Shown here piece by piece: positions 17,123 through 25,429 of a stretch of DNA of 64,000 nt. The DNA is taken from contig NZ_BONX01000046.1 in the NCBI RefSeq assembly GCF_016862935.1, positions 39,687 to 103,686 of the forward strand. The letters run 5' to 3'. This DNA is from Plantactinospora mayteni. GTDB lineage: Bacteria; Actinomycetota; Actinomycetes; Mycobacteriales; Micromonosporaceae. The notes under the pieces are model-generated. The model was not told the DNA's origin and did not search any database. It was given only the letters and a program-made list of their open reading frames with translations. The position numbers were made by a program, and so were the translations under genes. Positions within the stretch are counted from its first letter, which is position 1. Every line of letters begins with the position of its first letter.

Positions 17123-17247
17123 CTGGCAACCCTAGTCTTCGCCGAGATTCGGGTCGCGCAGCCGGTCCGGCGAGTCGGGTCCGGTGGGGCGGCTGAGGTC
17201 CGCCGAAGCGGTTGGGGCGTACGAGGTTCGGCGGAAGTTGCGGCTGG

Positions 17248-17820
17248 TCAGGCGGCGCCGGCCGGCCGGGAGTGCGGCAGTGCGGTGACACCGGGCGGCG
17301 GCAGCCCGGCGGTGGAGGCGAGCAGCGTGCACCAGGCCAGCAGATGCGCCCGCAGGTCGTCGCCGACCGGGGTCCAGGAGGCGCGGATCTCGATGTCACC
17401 GGCAGCCGGCGGGCCGGCCAGCTCGCCGAACCGGGTCGACATGGTCTGGGTCACCGTGCCGCCGAGCGCCCGGTAGGTGGCGTCCCGCACCTGGAGCGCG
17501 TCGGTCAGCCAGGTCCAGCCGACGCCGGGGAGCAGCGGATCGGCGGCGAGGTCGATCTCCAGCTCGGCGGTGACGTAGGTGACCAGGCGCAGCGTCCCCT
17601 CCCAGCCCTCGTGTCCGGCCGGGTCGTGCAGCAGGATGAGCCGGCCGGTGGCCACCTCCTCGTCGTCACGGCGCACGGTGGCGGCCAGCGCGAAGGCGTA
17701 CGGGGCGAGCCGCTGGGGGGCGCCCACCTCCTCCAGTACGATCTCCGCGCGCGGCGCCGCCGACCGTAACCCGGCCACCGCGCGGGCGAAGGTCTCGGGC
17801 TGGACGATCGGGGAGGCCAT
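17248..17820 (-). CDS. DUF3000 family protein
   Basis: 190 residues. The sequence matches the actinobacterial DUF3000 pattern: APYAFALAATV, then LILLHDPAGHEGWEGTLRLVTYVTAELE and the block LLPGVGWTWLTDAL, followed by a C-terminal half rich in hydrophobic strands. The family is almost restricted to actinobacteria and is regularly found between rnd and hemE, as here, divergently from hemE. No function has been established and no catalytic residues stand out. The GTG/ATG at 17820 has no clear ribosome-binding site. Confidence 0.9.
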   Translation of the reverse strand: MASPIVQPETFARAVAGLRSAAPRAEIVLEEVGAPQRLAPYAFALAATVRRDDEEVATGRLILLHDPAGHEGWEGTLRLVTYVTAELEIDLAADPLLPGVGWTWLTDALQVRDATYRALGGTVTQTMSTRFGELAGPPAAGDIEIRASWTPVGDDLRAHLLAWCTLLASTAGLPPPGVTALPHSRPAGAA

Positions 17821-17880
17821 ATCCGCAGCCTAAGCCGATCGTCGGCGCCGTGGTGGGGCGCCGCGCCGGTCAGCCCGCCC

Positions 17881-17930
17881 GGTCGGCCCGGTAGACCCGC
17901 ACTGCGGTCGGCCCGACAGACCCGCGCAGC
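17881..17930 (+). repeat. Two-unit 25-base tandem repeat
   Basis: Two adjacent 25-base units at 17881-17905 and 17906-17930 differ at five positions; both start GGTCGGCCCG and contain AGACCCGC. They lie in the divergent gap between DUF3000 and hemE, so they may be regulator sites or a decaying array. Confidence 0.6.
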
Positions 17931-18002
17931 GGTACGTCTGGCACGCCACAAAACCCGGCGGTGCGCGTCGCCGGGATCGGGGCGCGTGGCACGATTGCGC
18001 CG

Positions 18003-19085
18003 ATGAGCACCACGACTGCGGGCAACGCGGCCCGAGACGACCAACCGGCCCTGGGTGGCCCGGCCGATTCGCCGTTCGTGCGGGCCTGCCGGCGGGAGCC
18101 GGTGCCACACACCCCGGTCTGGTTCATGCGGCAGGCCGGGCGTTCGCTGCCGGAATACCGCGAGGTGCGGGCCGGGATCCCGATGCTGGAGTCGTGCCGC
18201 CGGCCGGAGCTGGTCACCGAGATAACCCTCCAGCCGGTACGCCGGCACGGCGTGGACGCGGCGATCCTGTTCAGCGACATCGTCGTACCGGTGGCGGCGG
18301 CCGGGGTGGACCTGGACATCGTGCCCGGCACCGGGCCGGTGGTGGCCGAACCGGTACGCACCCTCGCCGACGTCGACCGAATCCGCACCATCGACCCCTC
18401 CGATGTGTCCTTTGTGGACGAGGCGGTACGGCTGCTCGTCGCCGAACTCGGCGAGACCCCGCTGATCGGCTTCGCCGGTGCGCCCTTCACCCTGGCCAGC
18501 TATCTGGTCGAGGGCGGGCCGTCCCGCAACCACGTACGCACCAAGGCGCTGATGCACGGCGCCCCGGACGTCTGGCACGCGCTGCTGGCCCGGCTGGCCG
18601 AGATCACCCTCGCCTTCCTGCGGGTGCAGGTCGGCGCTGGCGTCTCGGCGGTGCAGCTCTTCGACTCCTGGGCCGGGGCGCTCTCCGCGGCCGACTACCG
18701 GCGGTTCGTGCTGCCGCACTCGACGACGGTGCTGCGCGGGCTCGCCGACGCGGGAGTGCCGCGGATCCACTTCGGGGTCGGCACCGCCGAGCTGCTCGGC
18801 GCGATGGGCGAGGCCGGCGCGGACGTGGTCGGGGTGGACTGGCGTACCCCGCTGGACGCGGCGACGGTGCGGATCGGGCCGGACCTGGCGGTGCAGGGCA
18901 ACCTGGACCCGGCGGTGCTCTTCGCGCCCTGGCCGGTGGTCGAGGCCGAGGTGCGCCGGGTCCTCGGCGAGGGCGCCGCCGCTCCCGGGTACGTCTTCAA
19001 CCTGGGGCACGGCGTGCTGCCGGAGACCGATCCGGACGTGCTGACCCGGGTCGTCGCACTGGTCCACGAGGCGTCCGCGAGCTGA
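18003..19085 (+). CDS. hemE: Uroporphyrinogen III decarboxylase
   Basis: 360 residues from the ATG at 18003, which lacks a ribosome-binding site and may be leaderless. The signature [20 protein letters not shown] near residues 38-57 and the second motif [17 protein letters not shown] are intact, as are the substrate-site Asp in [11 protein letters not shown] and the final [14 protein letters not shown]. It converts uroporphyrinogen III into coproporphyrinogen III in the cytoplasm by removing four carboxyl groups. It is the first gene of a three-gene heme operon with hemY 20 bases downstream and hemQ overlapping hemY. Full family length. Confidence 0.97.
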   Translation: MSTTTAGNAARDDQPALGGPADSPFVRACRREPVPHTPVWFMRQAGRSLPEYREVRAGIPMLESCRRPELVTEITLQPVRRHGVDAAILFSDIVVPVAAAGVDLDIVPGTGPVVAEPVRTLADVDRIRTIDPSDVSFVDEAVRLLVAELGETPLIGFAGAPFTLASYLVEGGPSRNHVRTKALMHGAPDVWHALLARLAEITLAFLRVQVGAGVSAVQLFDSWAGALSAADYRRFVLPHSTTVLRGLADAGVPRIHFGVGTAELLGAMGEAGADVVGVDWRTPLDAATVRIGPDLAVQGNLDPAVLFAPWPVVEAEVRRVLGEGAAAPGYVFNLGHGVLPETDPDVLTRVVALVHEASAS

Positions 19086-19104
19086 TCGAAAGGCGGGCAC
19101 GGGG

Positions 19105-20634
19105 GTGAACGACACGACACGGTCCGGCGGGCCGCGGATCGCCGTGGTCGGCGGCGGGATCACCGGGCTGGCCGCCGCGCTCCGGCTGCGGGACCGGCTC
19201 CCCGCCGGCACCGAGATCACCGTGTACGAGCAGTCCGGCGCGCTCGGCGGCAAGCTGCGTACCGGGTCGCTGGCCGGTACGACGGTCGAGTTCGGCGCCG
19301 AGGCGTTCCTGACCCGTGACCCGGCCGGCGGGGACTCGGCGGCGGTCGCCCTGGCCCGCCGGGTGGGGCTGGCCGACGCGCTGGTGCACCCGGCGATCGG
19401 CCGGGCCGCACTGGCGATCGGCGGCGAGCTGCGGCCGATGCCCCCGGGCACCCTGGTCGGGGTACCCGGTGACCTGGCCGCGGTGGCTGCGGTGGCCCGG
19501 CCGGCGGCGGAGCGGGACACCGACGAGGGCCGCCCGCTGGTCGGCCCGGACGAGGACCCGACGGTCGGCGAGCTGGTCCGGCGGCGGCTCGGCGACGAGG
19601 TGCTGAACCGGCTCGTCGACCCGATGCTCGGCGGGGTCTACGCCGGCCGCGCCGACGAGCTGTCGCTGACCGCCACGATGCCGGGACTGGCCCGGGCGGC
19701 GCGCACCGAGCCGACCCTGACCGGGGCGGTCCGGGCGGCACTGGCCGCCGCGCCCCGGCCGGCCGGCACTCCGGTCTTCGCCACCGTCGACGGCGGGGTG
19801 AGCCGGCTGGTGACCGCCGCCGCCGAGGCGGCCCGGGCCGAGATCAGGCTGAACGCGGCGGTCCGGGAACTGCTGCCGGTACCCGGTGGCTGGCGGCTGG
19901 TGATCGGCCCGACCCGCGACCCGGAACTGGTCGAGGTCGACGCGGTGGTGCTGGCCCTGCCGGCCCGGCCCGCCGCCCGGCTGCTCGGCGGGGTCGACGT
20001 GGCGGTCGGCGCACTGGTCGGCCGGCTCGACTACGCCAGCGTGGCGCTGGTCAGCCTGGCCCTGCCCGGCCCGCCCGCCGGGGCGGCGGCGAGTGACGGC
20101 GGTGTGCTGCCGGCGAGCGGCGGCGCTGCGGTGCTGACAGTCGGTGGCGGTGTGCTGCCGGCGGTCGGTGGCGGTGTGCTGCCGGCCGACCTGTCCGGGT
20201 TCCTGGTACCGGCGACCGAGGGGACCCTGGTCAAGGCGGCCACCTTCTTCACCAGCAAGTGGGCGCACCTGCGCCGGCCGGACGGCACCCTGATGCTGCG
20301 TGCCTCGGTCGGCCGGCACGGCGAGGAGCACCTGCTGCAACGCGCCGACGACGAGCTGGTCTCGGCGGTGCACCGGGAGCTGTCCGGGCTGCTCGGTGCG
20401 GAGCTGCCGGAGCCGGTCGACAGCCACCTGCAACGGTGGGGCGGCGCGCTGCCCCAGTACGCCCCCGGCCACCTGGACCGGGTGGCCGCGGCCCGGGCGG
20501 CGCTGCGGACCGCACACCCGACCCTGGTGCTGGCCGGCGCCGGTTACGACGGGGTGGGGATTCCGGTCTGCGTACGCTCCGGCGAGACCGCGGCCGAGGA
20601 GATCATCAAGGTGCTGGGAGTATCGAGGACATGA
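19105..20634 (+). CDS. hemY: Coproporphyrinogen/protoporphyrinogen oxidase, HemY (CgoX) type
   Basis: 509 residues from a GTG preceded by GCACGGGG. The FAD-binding motif [16 protein letters not shown] opens the protein, and the C-terminal [26 protein letters not shown] closes the FAD site. In actinobacteria that also have HemQ, this oxygen-dependent flavoenzyme oxidises coproporphyrinogen III to coproporphyrin III (CgoX activity), and the classical name protoporphyrinogen oxidase is misleading; that is family knowledge. About residues 325-360 hold an unusual low-complexity insertion in which the motif GGGVLPA is repeated ([29 protein letters not shown]). The stop overlaps the hemQ start (ATGA). 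Confidence 0.95.
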   Translation: MNDTTRSGGPRIAVVGGGITGLAAALRLRDRLPAGTEITVYEQSGALGGKLRTGSLAGTTVEFGAEAFLTRDPAGGDSAAVALARRVGLADALVHPAIGRAALAIGGELRPMPPGTLVGVPGDLAAVAAVARPAAERDTDEGRPLVGPDEDPTVGELVRRRLGDEVLNRLVDPMLGGVYAGRADELSLTATMPGLARAARTEPTLTGAVRAALAAAPRPAGTPVFATVDGGVSRLVTAAAEAARAEIRLNAAVRELLPVPGGWRLVIGPTRDPELVEVDAVVLALPARPAARLLGGVDVAVGALVGRLDYASVALVSLALPGPPAGAAASDGGVLPASGGAAVLTVGGGVLPAVGGGVLPADLSGFLVPATEGTLVKAATFFTSKWAHLRRPDGTLMLRASVGRHGEEHLLQRADDELVSAVHRELSGLLGAELPEPVDSHLQRWGGALPQYAPGHLDRVAAARAALRTAHPTLVLAGAGYDGVGIPVCVRSGETAAEEIIKVLGVSRT

Positions 20635-21383
20635 CTGCGGAACAGACCGGTGGCGCGGAGCAGGGCAACCTGGAGCAGAGCAGCGTGGAGCAGAGCAACG
20701 CGGCGCGGCTGCGCGAGTTGAACGAGAGCATTCGCTACACCATGTGGTCGGTGTTCCGGGCGACCGGCCCGCTGCCCGAGGCCCGGGACGGCATCGCGGC
20801 CGAGGTCGAGTCGCTCTTCGAGGAGCTGGCCGGCAAGGACGTGGTGGTACGGGGCAGCTACGACGTCTCCGGGCTGCGTGCCGACGCGGACCTGCTGATC
20901 TGGTGGCACTCCTCGTCGAGCGACGCGCTCCAGGACGCGTACGGGCGGCTGCGGCGTACCGCGCTCGGTCGGCAGTTGGCGCCGGTCTGGTCGCAGATGG
21001 CGCTGCACCGGCCGGCGGAGTTCAACAAGAGCCACGTACCCGCGTTCCTGGCCGGCGAGCCGGCCCGGGGGTACGTCTGCGTCTACCCGTTCGTCCGCTC
21101 CTACGAGTGGTATCTGCTGCCCGACGCCGAGCGCCGGGAGATGCTGGCCGAGCACGGCAGGATGGCGCGCGGCTATCCGGACGTCCGGGCCAACACGGTC
21201 GCCTCGTTCGCGCTCGGCGACTACGAGTGGCTGCTCGCCTTCGAGGCCGACGAGCTGCACCGGATCGTCGACCTGATGCGCGACCTGCGCGCCTCCCGGG
21301 CCCGCCGGCACGTCCGCGAGGAGGTGCCGTTCTACACCGGCCGGCGCCGGAGCATCGGCGAACTGGTCAACGCGCTGCCGTGA
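20631..21383 (+). CDS. hemQ: Coproheme decarboxylase HemQ (ChdC)
   Basis: 250 residues. It has the chlorite-dismutase-like ferredoxin-related fold: [19 protein letters not shown], the central [24 protein letters not shown], the catalytic-Tyr region [19 protein letters not shown], then [12 protein letters not shown] followed by [17 protein letters not shown]. The enzyme uses peroxide to decarboxylate two propionates of coproheme, forming heme b; this is the last step of the coproporphyrin-dependent pathway of Gram-positive bacteria. It lies downstream of and coupled to hemY. The Gln/Glu-rich N-terminal 20 residues vary within the family. A ferrochelatase gene is not in the window. Confidence 0.96.
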   Translation: MTAEQTGGAEQGNLEQSSVEQSNAARLRELNESIRYTMWSVFRATGPLPEARDGIAAEVESLFEELAGKDVVVRGSYDVSGLRADADLLIWWHSSSSDALQDAYGRLRRTALGRQLAPVWSQMALHRPAEFNKSHVPAFLAGEPARGYVCVYPFVRSYEWYLLPDAERREMLAEHGRMARGYPDVRANTVASFALGDYEWLLAFEADELHRIVDLMRDLRASRARRHVREEVPFYTGRRRSIGELVNALP

Positions 21384-21460
21384 CGCGAGCGCGCCGCACT
21401 GCCATCGGTGGTGCCGCGTCAGATCCGGACACGGCCGCAGCCGGGCAGCACCTGGCCGGA

Positions 21461-21503
21461 GAGGAGTAGGGGCAACCGCGTCGCGCCGCTGCCCCTACTC
21501 CTT
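21461..21503. terminator. Bidirectional hairpin terminator after the heme operon
   Basis: Arms at 21461-21474 and 21490-21503 pair over 14 bases (13 Watson-Crick plus one G-T at the base) around a 15-base loop. It lies between hemQ and the convergent LPxTG-protein gene and has AAGGAG/CTCCTT at its foot. Confidence 0.75.
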
Positions 21504-21518
21504 CCGTCGATAGGAGCG

Positions 21519-23042
21519 TCAGTCGACGACCGTGACGATCCGGCGGCGCCGGGCCACGACGACGCCGAGTACGCCGGCGGCGAGCAGCAGCACGCCGCCG
21601 AGCGCGACCAGCCCGGCCCGGGCACCGGTCACCGGCAGGCCACCGCCGGCGCCACCGGTCTCCAGCGTGATCGGAGCGGTGTTGTTGCCGGTGTTCTTGT
21701 CCTGTACGCCGCCGTCGACGACGATCGAGCCGGCCGCCCCGGGCTCGCCGGCAACCTTGACCGTGAAGTCGAAGAGCCAGGTCCTACCCGACTGGAGCTG
21801 CTCCGACGGCCAGCAGTGGTACGACAAGCCGTCCACCACTCCCCGCCGATCCGCACCGTCCGGGTTGTCGGTGTTCGGCTCGCACTGCTCGTCGACCTTG
21901 AGCACCGACAGGCCGGCCGGCAGGACCACATCGGCCGACGACGACCACTCCTCGTTCGGGGTGAGCGTGTTCGCCGGGCCGTCGTTGCGGATGCCGACCC
22001 GGATCGACCTGGTCTCGTCGACCGCGCCGTTGACGGTCGCCCCGATCGCGACACTGTCCGCCTCGTGCAGCGGCACCTTCACGGAGAACTCGGTCACGTT
22101 GTCGTCGTAGTTCAGGTCCTCAGCCGGGGCCCGCAACGCCTTGCTGGTCGGGACCAGCCGGAGCCGCTTGCCGCTCGACTTGTTGCCTGCCTGGCTGAGC
22201 CGCTGCTCGGCCTCGTCGTCGGTCAGCGGCAACACCGAGGCCCAGACCCCGTAGGTGTCCGGACCGGCCGCCTTGTCGGCCACCTTGAGTCGCAGCGGCG
22301 TCGCGGGATCGATCTCGAAGGTCTCGTCCGGGCCGACCGCTCCGTCCACAATGCAGGTCAGCGCGAGGTCGTCCCGGCTGTACAGGCAGTTCTCGTACGG
22401 GTTGGGCAGTTCCAGGTAGTGGGTGGTGCTGATCACCACGGCGACCGCGTCGGCGGCGACGGTGCCGTCGTTGCGGGCCGAGATTGGCACGTTGGTCGAG
22501 GCGCCGGCCTTCAGTTCGACGTCGGCGATCCGGCCGATCACCAGGTCGATGCCGGGGCCGCTGACGTGGACGATGCCCTCCGTGCTGGCCTCGCCCATGG
22601 TGTTCTCCGCGCGGGAGGTAGCGGTGATGGTGCCGCCCCACGGGGTCTCGGCGAGGTTTCCGGGTGCGACGCCGATGGTGTAGGTGTGCGTCGTCTCGGC
22701 CGCGAGTTCCGCGAGCGTGCAGGTGGCCACCGCGCCGGAGACGGCGCAGCCCTGGTCCGGACCGGGCAGCGTGGCGGTGATGGCGGCGGGCAGCCCGGAG
22801 GCGTCGACCTTCACCGAGACGTTGCGGGCGGCGACGCGCGAGTAGTTGTCGATGGTGAGCGTGACCGGCTTGGGCTTGGTCGCGTTCTCGGCGACGTTGA
22901 CCACGACCGGCAGCGACGGGTACGCGGCGGCGTACGGTGACTCGGGCTCCTGGGCACCGGCCGGCGTGGCGGCGGCGACCGTGGTCAGTGCGACCACGGT
23001 GACGGCCACGCCGATCCGGGCCAAGGGCAGGAGGGGGCGCAT
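21519..23042 (-). CDS. Secreted LPxTG-anchored surface protein with Ig-like (DUF11/CARDB) repeats
   Basis: 507 residues from the ATG at 23042, preceded by GGAAGG. A signal peptide covers about residues 1-31 (RIGVAVTVVALTTVAAATPAGAQ). The mature part consists of repeated beta-sandwich units with patterns such as VTLTIDNYSRVAARNVSVKV, VPISARNDGTVAADAV and SIRVGIRNDGPANTLTPNEEW, which are DUF11/CARDB-like bacterial Ig modules. The C-terminus is a classical sorting signal: LPVTG, a hydrophobic helix (LVALGGVLLLAAGVLGVVVA) and an RRRR tail. Sortase should attach it to peptidoglycan. Several Cys pairs may form disulfides. No sortase gene is in the window. Its role may be adhesion or spacing of the cell surface; ligand unknown. 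Confidence 0.9.
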   Translation of the reverse strand: MRPLLPLARIGVAVTVVALTTVAAATPAGAQEPESPYAAAYPSLPVVVNVAENATKPKPVTLTIDNYSRVAARNVSVKVDASGLPAAITATLPGPDQGCAVSGAVATCTLAELAAETTHTYTIGVAPGNLAETPWGGTITATSRAENTMGEASTEGIVHVSGPGIDLVIGRIADVELKAGASTNVPISARNDGTVAADAVAVVISTTHYLELPNPYENCLYSRDDLALTCIVDGAVGPDETFEIDPATPLRLKVADKAAGPDTYGVWASVLPLTDDEAEQRLSQAGNKSSGKRLRLVPTSKALRAPAEDLNYDDNVTEFSVKVPLHEADSVAIGATVNGAVDETRSIRVGIRNDGPANTLTPNEEWSSSADVVLPAGLSVLKVDEQCEPNTDNPDGADRRGVVDGLSYHCWPSEQLQSGRTWLFDFTVKVAGEPGAAGSIVVDGGVQDKNTGNNTAPITLETGGAGGGLPVTGARAGLVALGGVLLLAAGVLGVVVARRRRIVTVVD

Positions 23043-23216
23043 GTAGACCTTCCAGAGGGATGCGTGGAAAGGCGCCGGGGCGGATTTCCACGGCGGTGCT
23101 CGGGAGGCTAGAGGTGGCCGGGTCGGGTCAGCAACCCCGGCCGGCACGAACCCCGCAAATGCCCGCGATCGGCGGGCAGTTCCGTCCGAACCGTCGGGCG
23201 GGGCTGGCCAGGCAGA

Positions 23217-23720
23217 CTAGCTCGTCGCCTCGGCCCGGTCCGCCGGGTCGCGGCGCATCGGCACGTGCGGGATGCCGTCCTCGACGTACTCCGGGCCGCT
23301 CACCGTGAAGCCGTGGCGGGCGTAGAAGTCGACCAGGTGCGCCTGGGCGTCGAGTACGCACGGCCGGGAGCCGACCACGGCCAGCGCCTCGGTCATCAGC
23401 CGTCCGGCGTACCCGCCGCTCCGGGCCTCCCTGGCCACCACGACCCGGCCGATCCGCTCCACCCCGCCCGGGTCGGCGAGCAGTCGCAGGTACGCGATCG
23501 GCGCACCGCCCCGGGCCAGCCAGAGGTGCCGGGTGCCCGGCTCGACGTCCCGGCCGTCGAGTTCGGGATAGGCGCACTCCTGTTCCACCACGAAGACGTC
23601 GACCCGCAGCTTCAGCAGGTCGTGCAGGGTCCGGGCGTCGAGGTCGGCGAACGAGGCGACCCGGAACTCGACCCGGTCCGCGGGGTTCGCCTCCAGCGGT
23701 GGCGTCTGCGACTGGTGCAT
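23217..23720 (-). CDS. GNAT acetyltransferase, ElaA type
   Basis: 167 residues. The sequence follows ElaA proteins: FADLDARTLHDLLKLRVDVFVVEQECAYPELDGRD near the N-terminus, then GTRHLWLARGGAPIAYLRLL, the acetyl-CoA binding segment RIGRVVVAREARSGGYAGRLM with R-x-x-G-x-A/G, and the closing FYARHGFTVSGPEYVEDGIPHVPM. It should transfer an acetyl group from acetyl-CoA to a small amine or protein; the physiological substrate of ElaA proteins is unknown. The ATG at 23720 fits family length. A 20-base tandem array begins 40 bases upstream. Confidence 0.9.
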   Translation of the reverse strand: MHQSQTPPLEANPADRVEFRVASFADLDARTLHDLLKLRVDVFVVEQECAYPELDGRDVEPGTRHLWLARGGAPIAYLRLLADPGGVERIGRVVVAREARSGGYAGRLMTEALAVVGSRPCVLDAQAHLVDFYARHGFTVSGPEYVEDGIPHVPMRRDPADRAEATS

Positions 23721-23760
23721 CCCGCGATGGTAGGCGTGCCCGAGCGCTGGCCGCCGCCCA

Positions 23761-23860
23761 GGCGATCGGGCGGGTGGACGGCCGATCCTGCGGGTGGACG
23801 GGCGATCGGGCGGGTGGACGGGCGATCGGGCGGGTGGACGGCGACCCGGCGGGTGGGCGG
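23761..23860 (+). repeat. Five-unit tandem array, exact 20-base period
   Basis: Units start at 23761, 23781, 23801, 23821 and 23841. The consensus is GGCGATCGGGCGGGTGGACG; three units are identical and the outer ones are degenerate. It lies upstream of the acetyltransferase gene and downstream of the small zinc-finger gene, both on the minus strand. Confidence 0.9.
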
Positions 23861-23929
23861 CCGCGCTGGGCCTTGCCGTGCCGGGTCTGTGGCCCGGTCT
23901 GTGCGGGAGTCGGGAACCCGGGTGGCGGG

Positions 23930-24193
23930 TCAGGCCGGGCGGGCGCCGACGGCGTCCCGGATCTCCGCGCCGCGCTCGCCCTCGACGACCCGGGCGCAGT
24001 GCCCGCAGCAGAAGAACCGGCCGGAGACCTCGACGCCGTGCCCCATGATCCGGATGCCGCAGTGTTCGCAGACCGGGGCGAGCTTGTGCGCCGCGCACTC
24101 GAACGAGTCGAAGGTGTGCACGTCCCCGCTCATCGTGCGGACCTCGAAGGCCAGCCAGTAGTCGTTGCCGCAGACCTCGCAGGTCGTCGCCAT
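23930..24193 (-). CDS. Small zinc-binding protein (prokaryotic metallothionein-like)
   Basis: 87 residues. Cysteines come in pairs: C5/C8 (CEVC), C33, C42/C45 (CEHC) and C62/C63/C66 (CCGHC), with H36 between, enough for two zinc sites. Related actinobacterial proteins are often annotated as prokaryotic metallothionein, but the spacing looks more like a double zinc ribbon that shapes a protein- or nucleic-acid-binding surface. GGGGGAA precedes the ATG at 24193. It lies between the acetyltransferase and msrB genes, all on the minus strand. Function unknown. Confidence 0.85.
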   Translation of the reverse strand: MATTCEVCGNDYWLAFEVRTMSGDVHTFDSFECAAHKLAPVCEHCGIRIMGHGVEVSGRFFCCGHCARVVEGERGAEIRDAVGARPA

Positions 24194-24238
24194 TGTCGAA
24201 TTCCCCCGTTTTCCCGTTTCATCGCATCTGCGACGATT

Positions 24239-24667
24239 CTACGTGGTCGACGGGTCGAGGCGCATCGAGATCGAGTTGATGCAGTACCGGGCGTTCGTCG
24301 GGGTGAAGCCCTCGCCGTCGAAGCGGTGCCCTAGGTGGGAGTCGCAGGTGGCGCACCGTACTTCGATCCGGACCATGCCGAGCGAGCGGTCCTCCAGGTA
24401 ACGGATCGCGCCGGGCAGCGCCTGGTCGAAGCTCGGCCAGCCGCAGTGCGAGTCGAACTTGGTGGCGCTGGCGAAGAGTTCCGCCCCGCAGGCCCGGCAG
24501 TGGTAGGTGCCTTCGGTCTTGGTGTCCACGTACTCGCCGGTCCACGAGCGCTCGGTGCCGGCCTGGCGGAGCACCTTGAACTCCTCGGGAGTGAGCCGGA
24601 CCCGCCACTCCTCCTCCGTGGTGGGCAGCCTGTTTGCCTGGTCGCCCCGGACACTGTCGTCAGCCAT
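24239..24667 (-). CDS. msrB: Peptide methionine-R-sulfoxide reductase
   Basis: 142 residues from the ATG at 24667. Two CxxC motifs (CRAC and CATC) bind zinc, HCGWPSFDQAL is the substrate-binding motif and YCINSISMRL carries the catalytic cysteine. The N-terminal part EEEWRVRLTPEEFKVLRQAGTE is typical for MsrB. It reduces the R form of methionine sulfoxide in damaged proteins, using thioredoxin. Cytoplasmic, as no signal peptide is seen. It stands 45 bases upstream of the small zinc-binding protein gene and may be co-transcribed with it. Confidence 0.97.
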   Translation of the reverse strand: MADDSVRGDQANRLPTTEEEWRVRLTPEEFKVLRQAGTERSWTGEYVDTKTEGTYHCRACGAELFASATKFDSHCGWPSFDQALPGAIRYLEDRSLGMVRIEVRCATCDSHLGHRFDGEGFTPTNARYCINSISMRLDPSTT

Positions 24668-24700
24668 ATCCCAACGGTACGGCGGAGATCGCCGGGCGGC

Positions 24701-24788
24701 TAAGCGCCTCCTTACGCGGTTGAGCGCCTCCTCGGGCGGCTGGGCGCCTCCTTGCGTGGCTGGGCGCCTCCTCGGGCGGCTGGGCGCC
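24701..24788 (+). repeat. Four-and-a-half-unit tandem array, exact 20-base period
   Basis: Units start at 24701, 24721, 24741, 24761 and 24781 (partial). The consensus is TGGGCGCCTCCTCGGGCGGC. Units alternate between a form with CTCGGGC and a form with TTGCGTG at the same place, as if a 40-base dimer had been amplified. The array fills the divergent gap between msrB and the PH-like gene. Confidence 0.9.
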
Positions 24789-24858
24789 ACGGAATCGCCG
24801 GAAAACAACGAGAAACCGCTGATAAATCACTGGGCGGCTGGCGAGTCGTTGACAGGGC

Positions 24859-25392
24859 ATGCGGGCGGCCACCAGGCCGGGCGGAGAGAGACGGCGACGC
24901 GAGCACCGACCGGTGCTGGCCGAGTTCCGGCTGACCTGGCGGCAGGCGGTGGTCCGGGGGCTGCGCTGGGGTGGTCTGGGCACCGGTGCCGTGATCGTGA
25001 TCGCTGGCGCGCTGCCCGGGCACCGGCAACTCTCCGAACTGGCATGGGTCGCGGTGCTGGCCCCGCTGCCACTCGGGGTGCTCTGCGGCACCGCCGACCG
25101 GTTCCGGGCCCGGGTCCGGCTGGACGAGGCGGGGCTGCGCGGCCGGGCGTACGGGGCGTACGCGTTCGTGGCCTGGCGGCGGGTGGTCGACGTCCGGGCG
25201 GAGCGGCGCCGGGGGCGTACGGTCGTCGCCGTCTATCTGGGCGATGCCGGGCCGCTGCGGCTGCGTGCCCCGTACGACGGTGTCCTGCTCGACCGGGATC
25301 CCCGCTTCGAGCAGAAGCTCGTACTGATCTGCCAGGTCTGGGAGGGGCACCGGCACGGCAGCCGGGAACCGGAGGCCCGACCCTTGTCGTGA
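24859..25392 (+). CDS. Membrane protein with PH-like domain
   Basis: 177 residues from the ATG at 24859, although no ribosome-binding site is visible and the true start could be a GTG near 24913. Two hydrophobic helices at about residues 34-52 and 60-78 are followed by a beta-rich soluble part (ADRFRARVRLDEAGLRGRAYGAYAFVAWRRVVDVRAERRRGRTVVAVYLGDAGPLRLRAP), the pattern of bacterial YdbT/PH-like membrane proteins in actinomycetes. The function of these proteins is unknown; some are thought to sit in lipid or division complexes. The stop codon is inside the first operator of the downstream ABC transporter operon. Confidence 0.75.
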   Translation: MRAATRPGGERRRREHRPVLAEFRLTWRQAVVRGLRWGGLGTGAVIVIAGALPGHRQLSELAWVAVLAPLPLGVLCGTADRFRARVRLDEAGLRGRAYGAYAFVAWRRVVDVRAERRRGRTVVAVYLGDAGPLRLRAPYDGVLLDRDPRFEQKLVLICQVWEGHRHGSREPEARPLS

Positions 25393-25429
25393 ACGCGCGT
25401 TCACGCTATGGTCGTGAACATGCGTTCAC
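25384..25429 (+). promoter_or_regulatory. Promoter with two TetR operators on a start codon
   Basis: TTGTCG (25384-25389, -35) and TATGGT (25407-25412, -10) are 17 bases apart. A perfect 16-base palindrome GTGAACGCGCGTTCAC at 25389-25404 fills the spacer, and a second copy with the same six-base arms, GTGAACATGCGTTCAC, at 25414-25429 covers the transcription start. The ATG at 25420-25422 inside the second copy is seven bases from the -10 box, so the mRNA should begin at or next to the start codon. The TetR gene at 26893 closes the same operon. Confidence 0.85.

Noticed and set aside
23761..24788. CRISPR-like arrays.
   Set aside because: Units are directly adjacent with no unique spacers and no cas genes are near, so these are tandem repeats.
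24849..24877. TTGACA at 24849 as -35 box of the PH-like gene.
   Set aside because: No -10 box is found at 16-19 bases, and it would place the transcription start inside the predicted gene.
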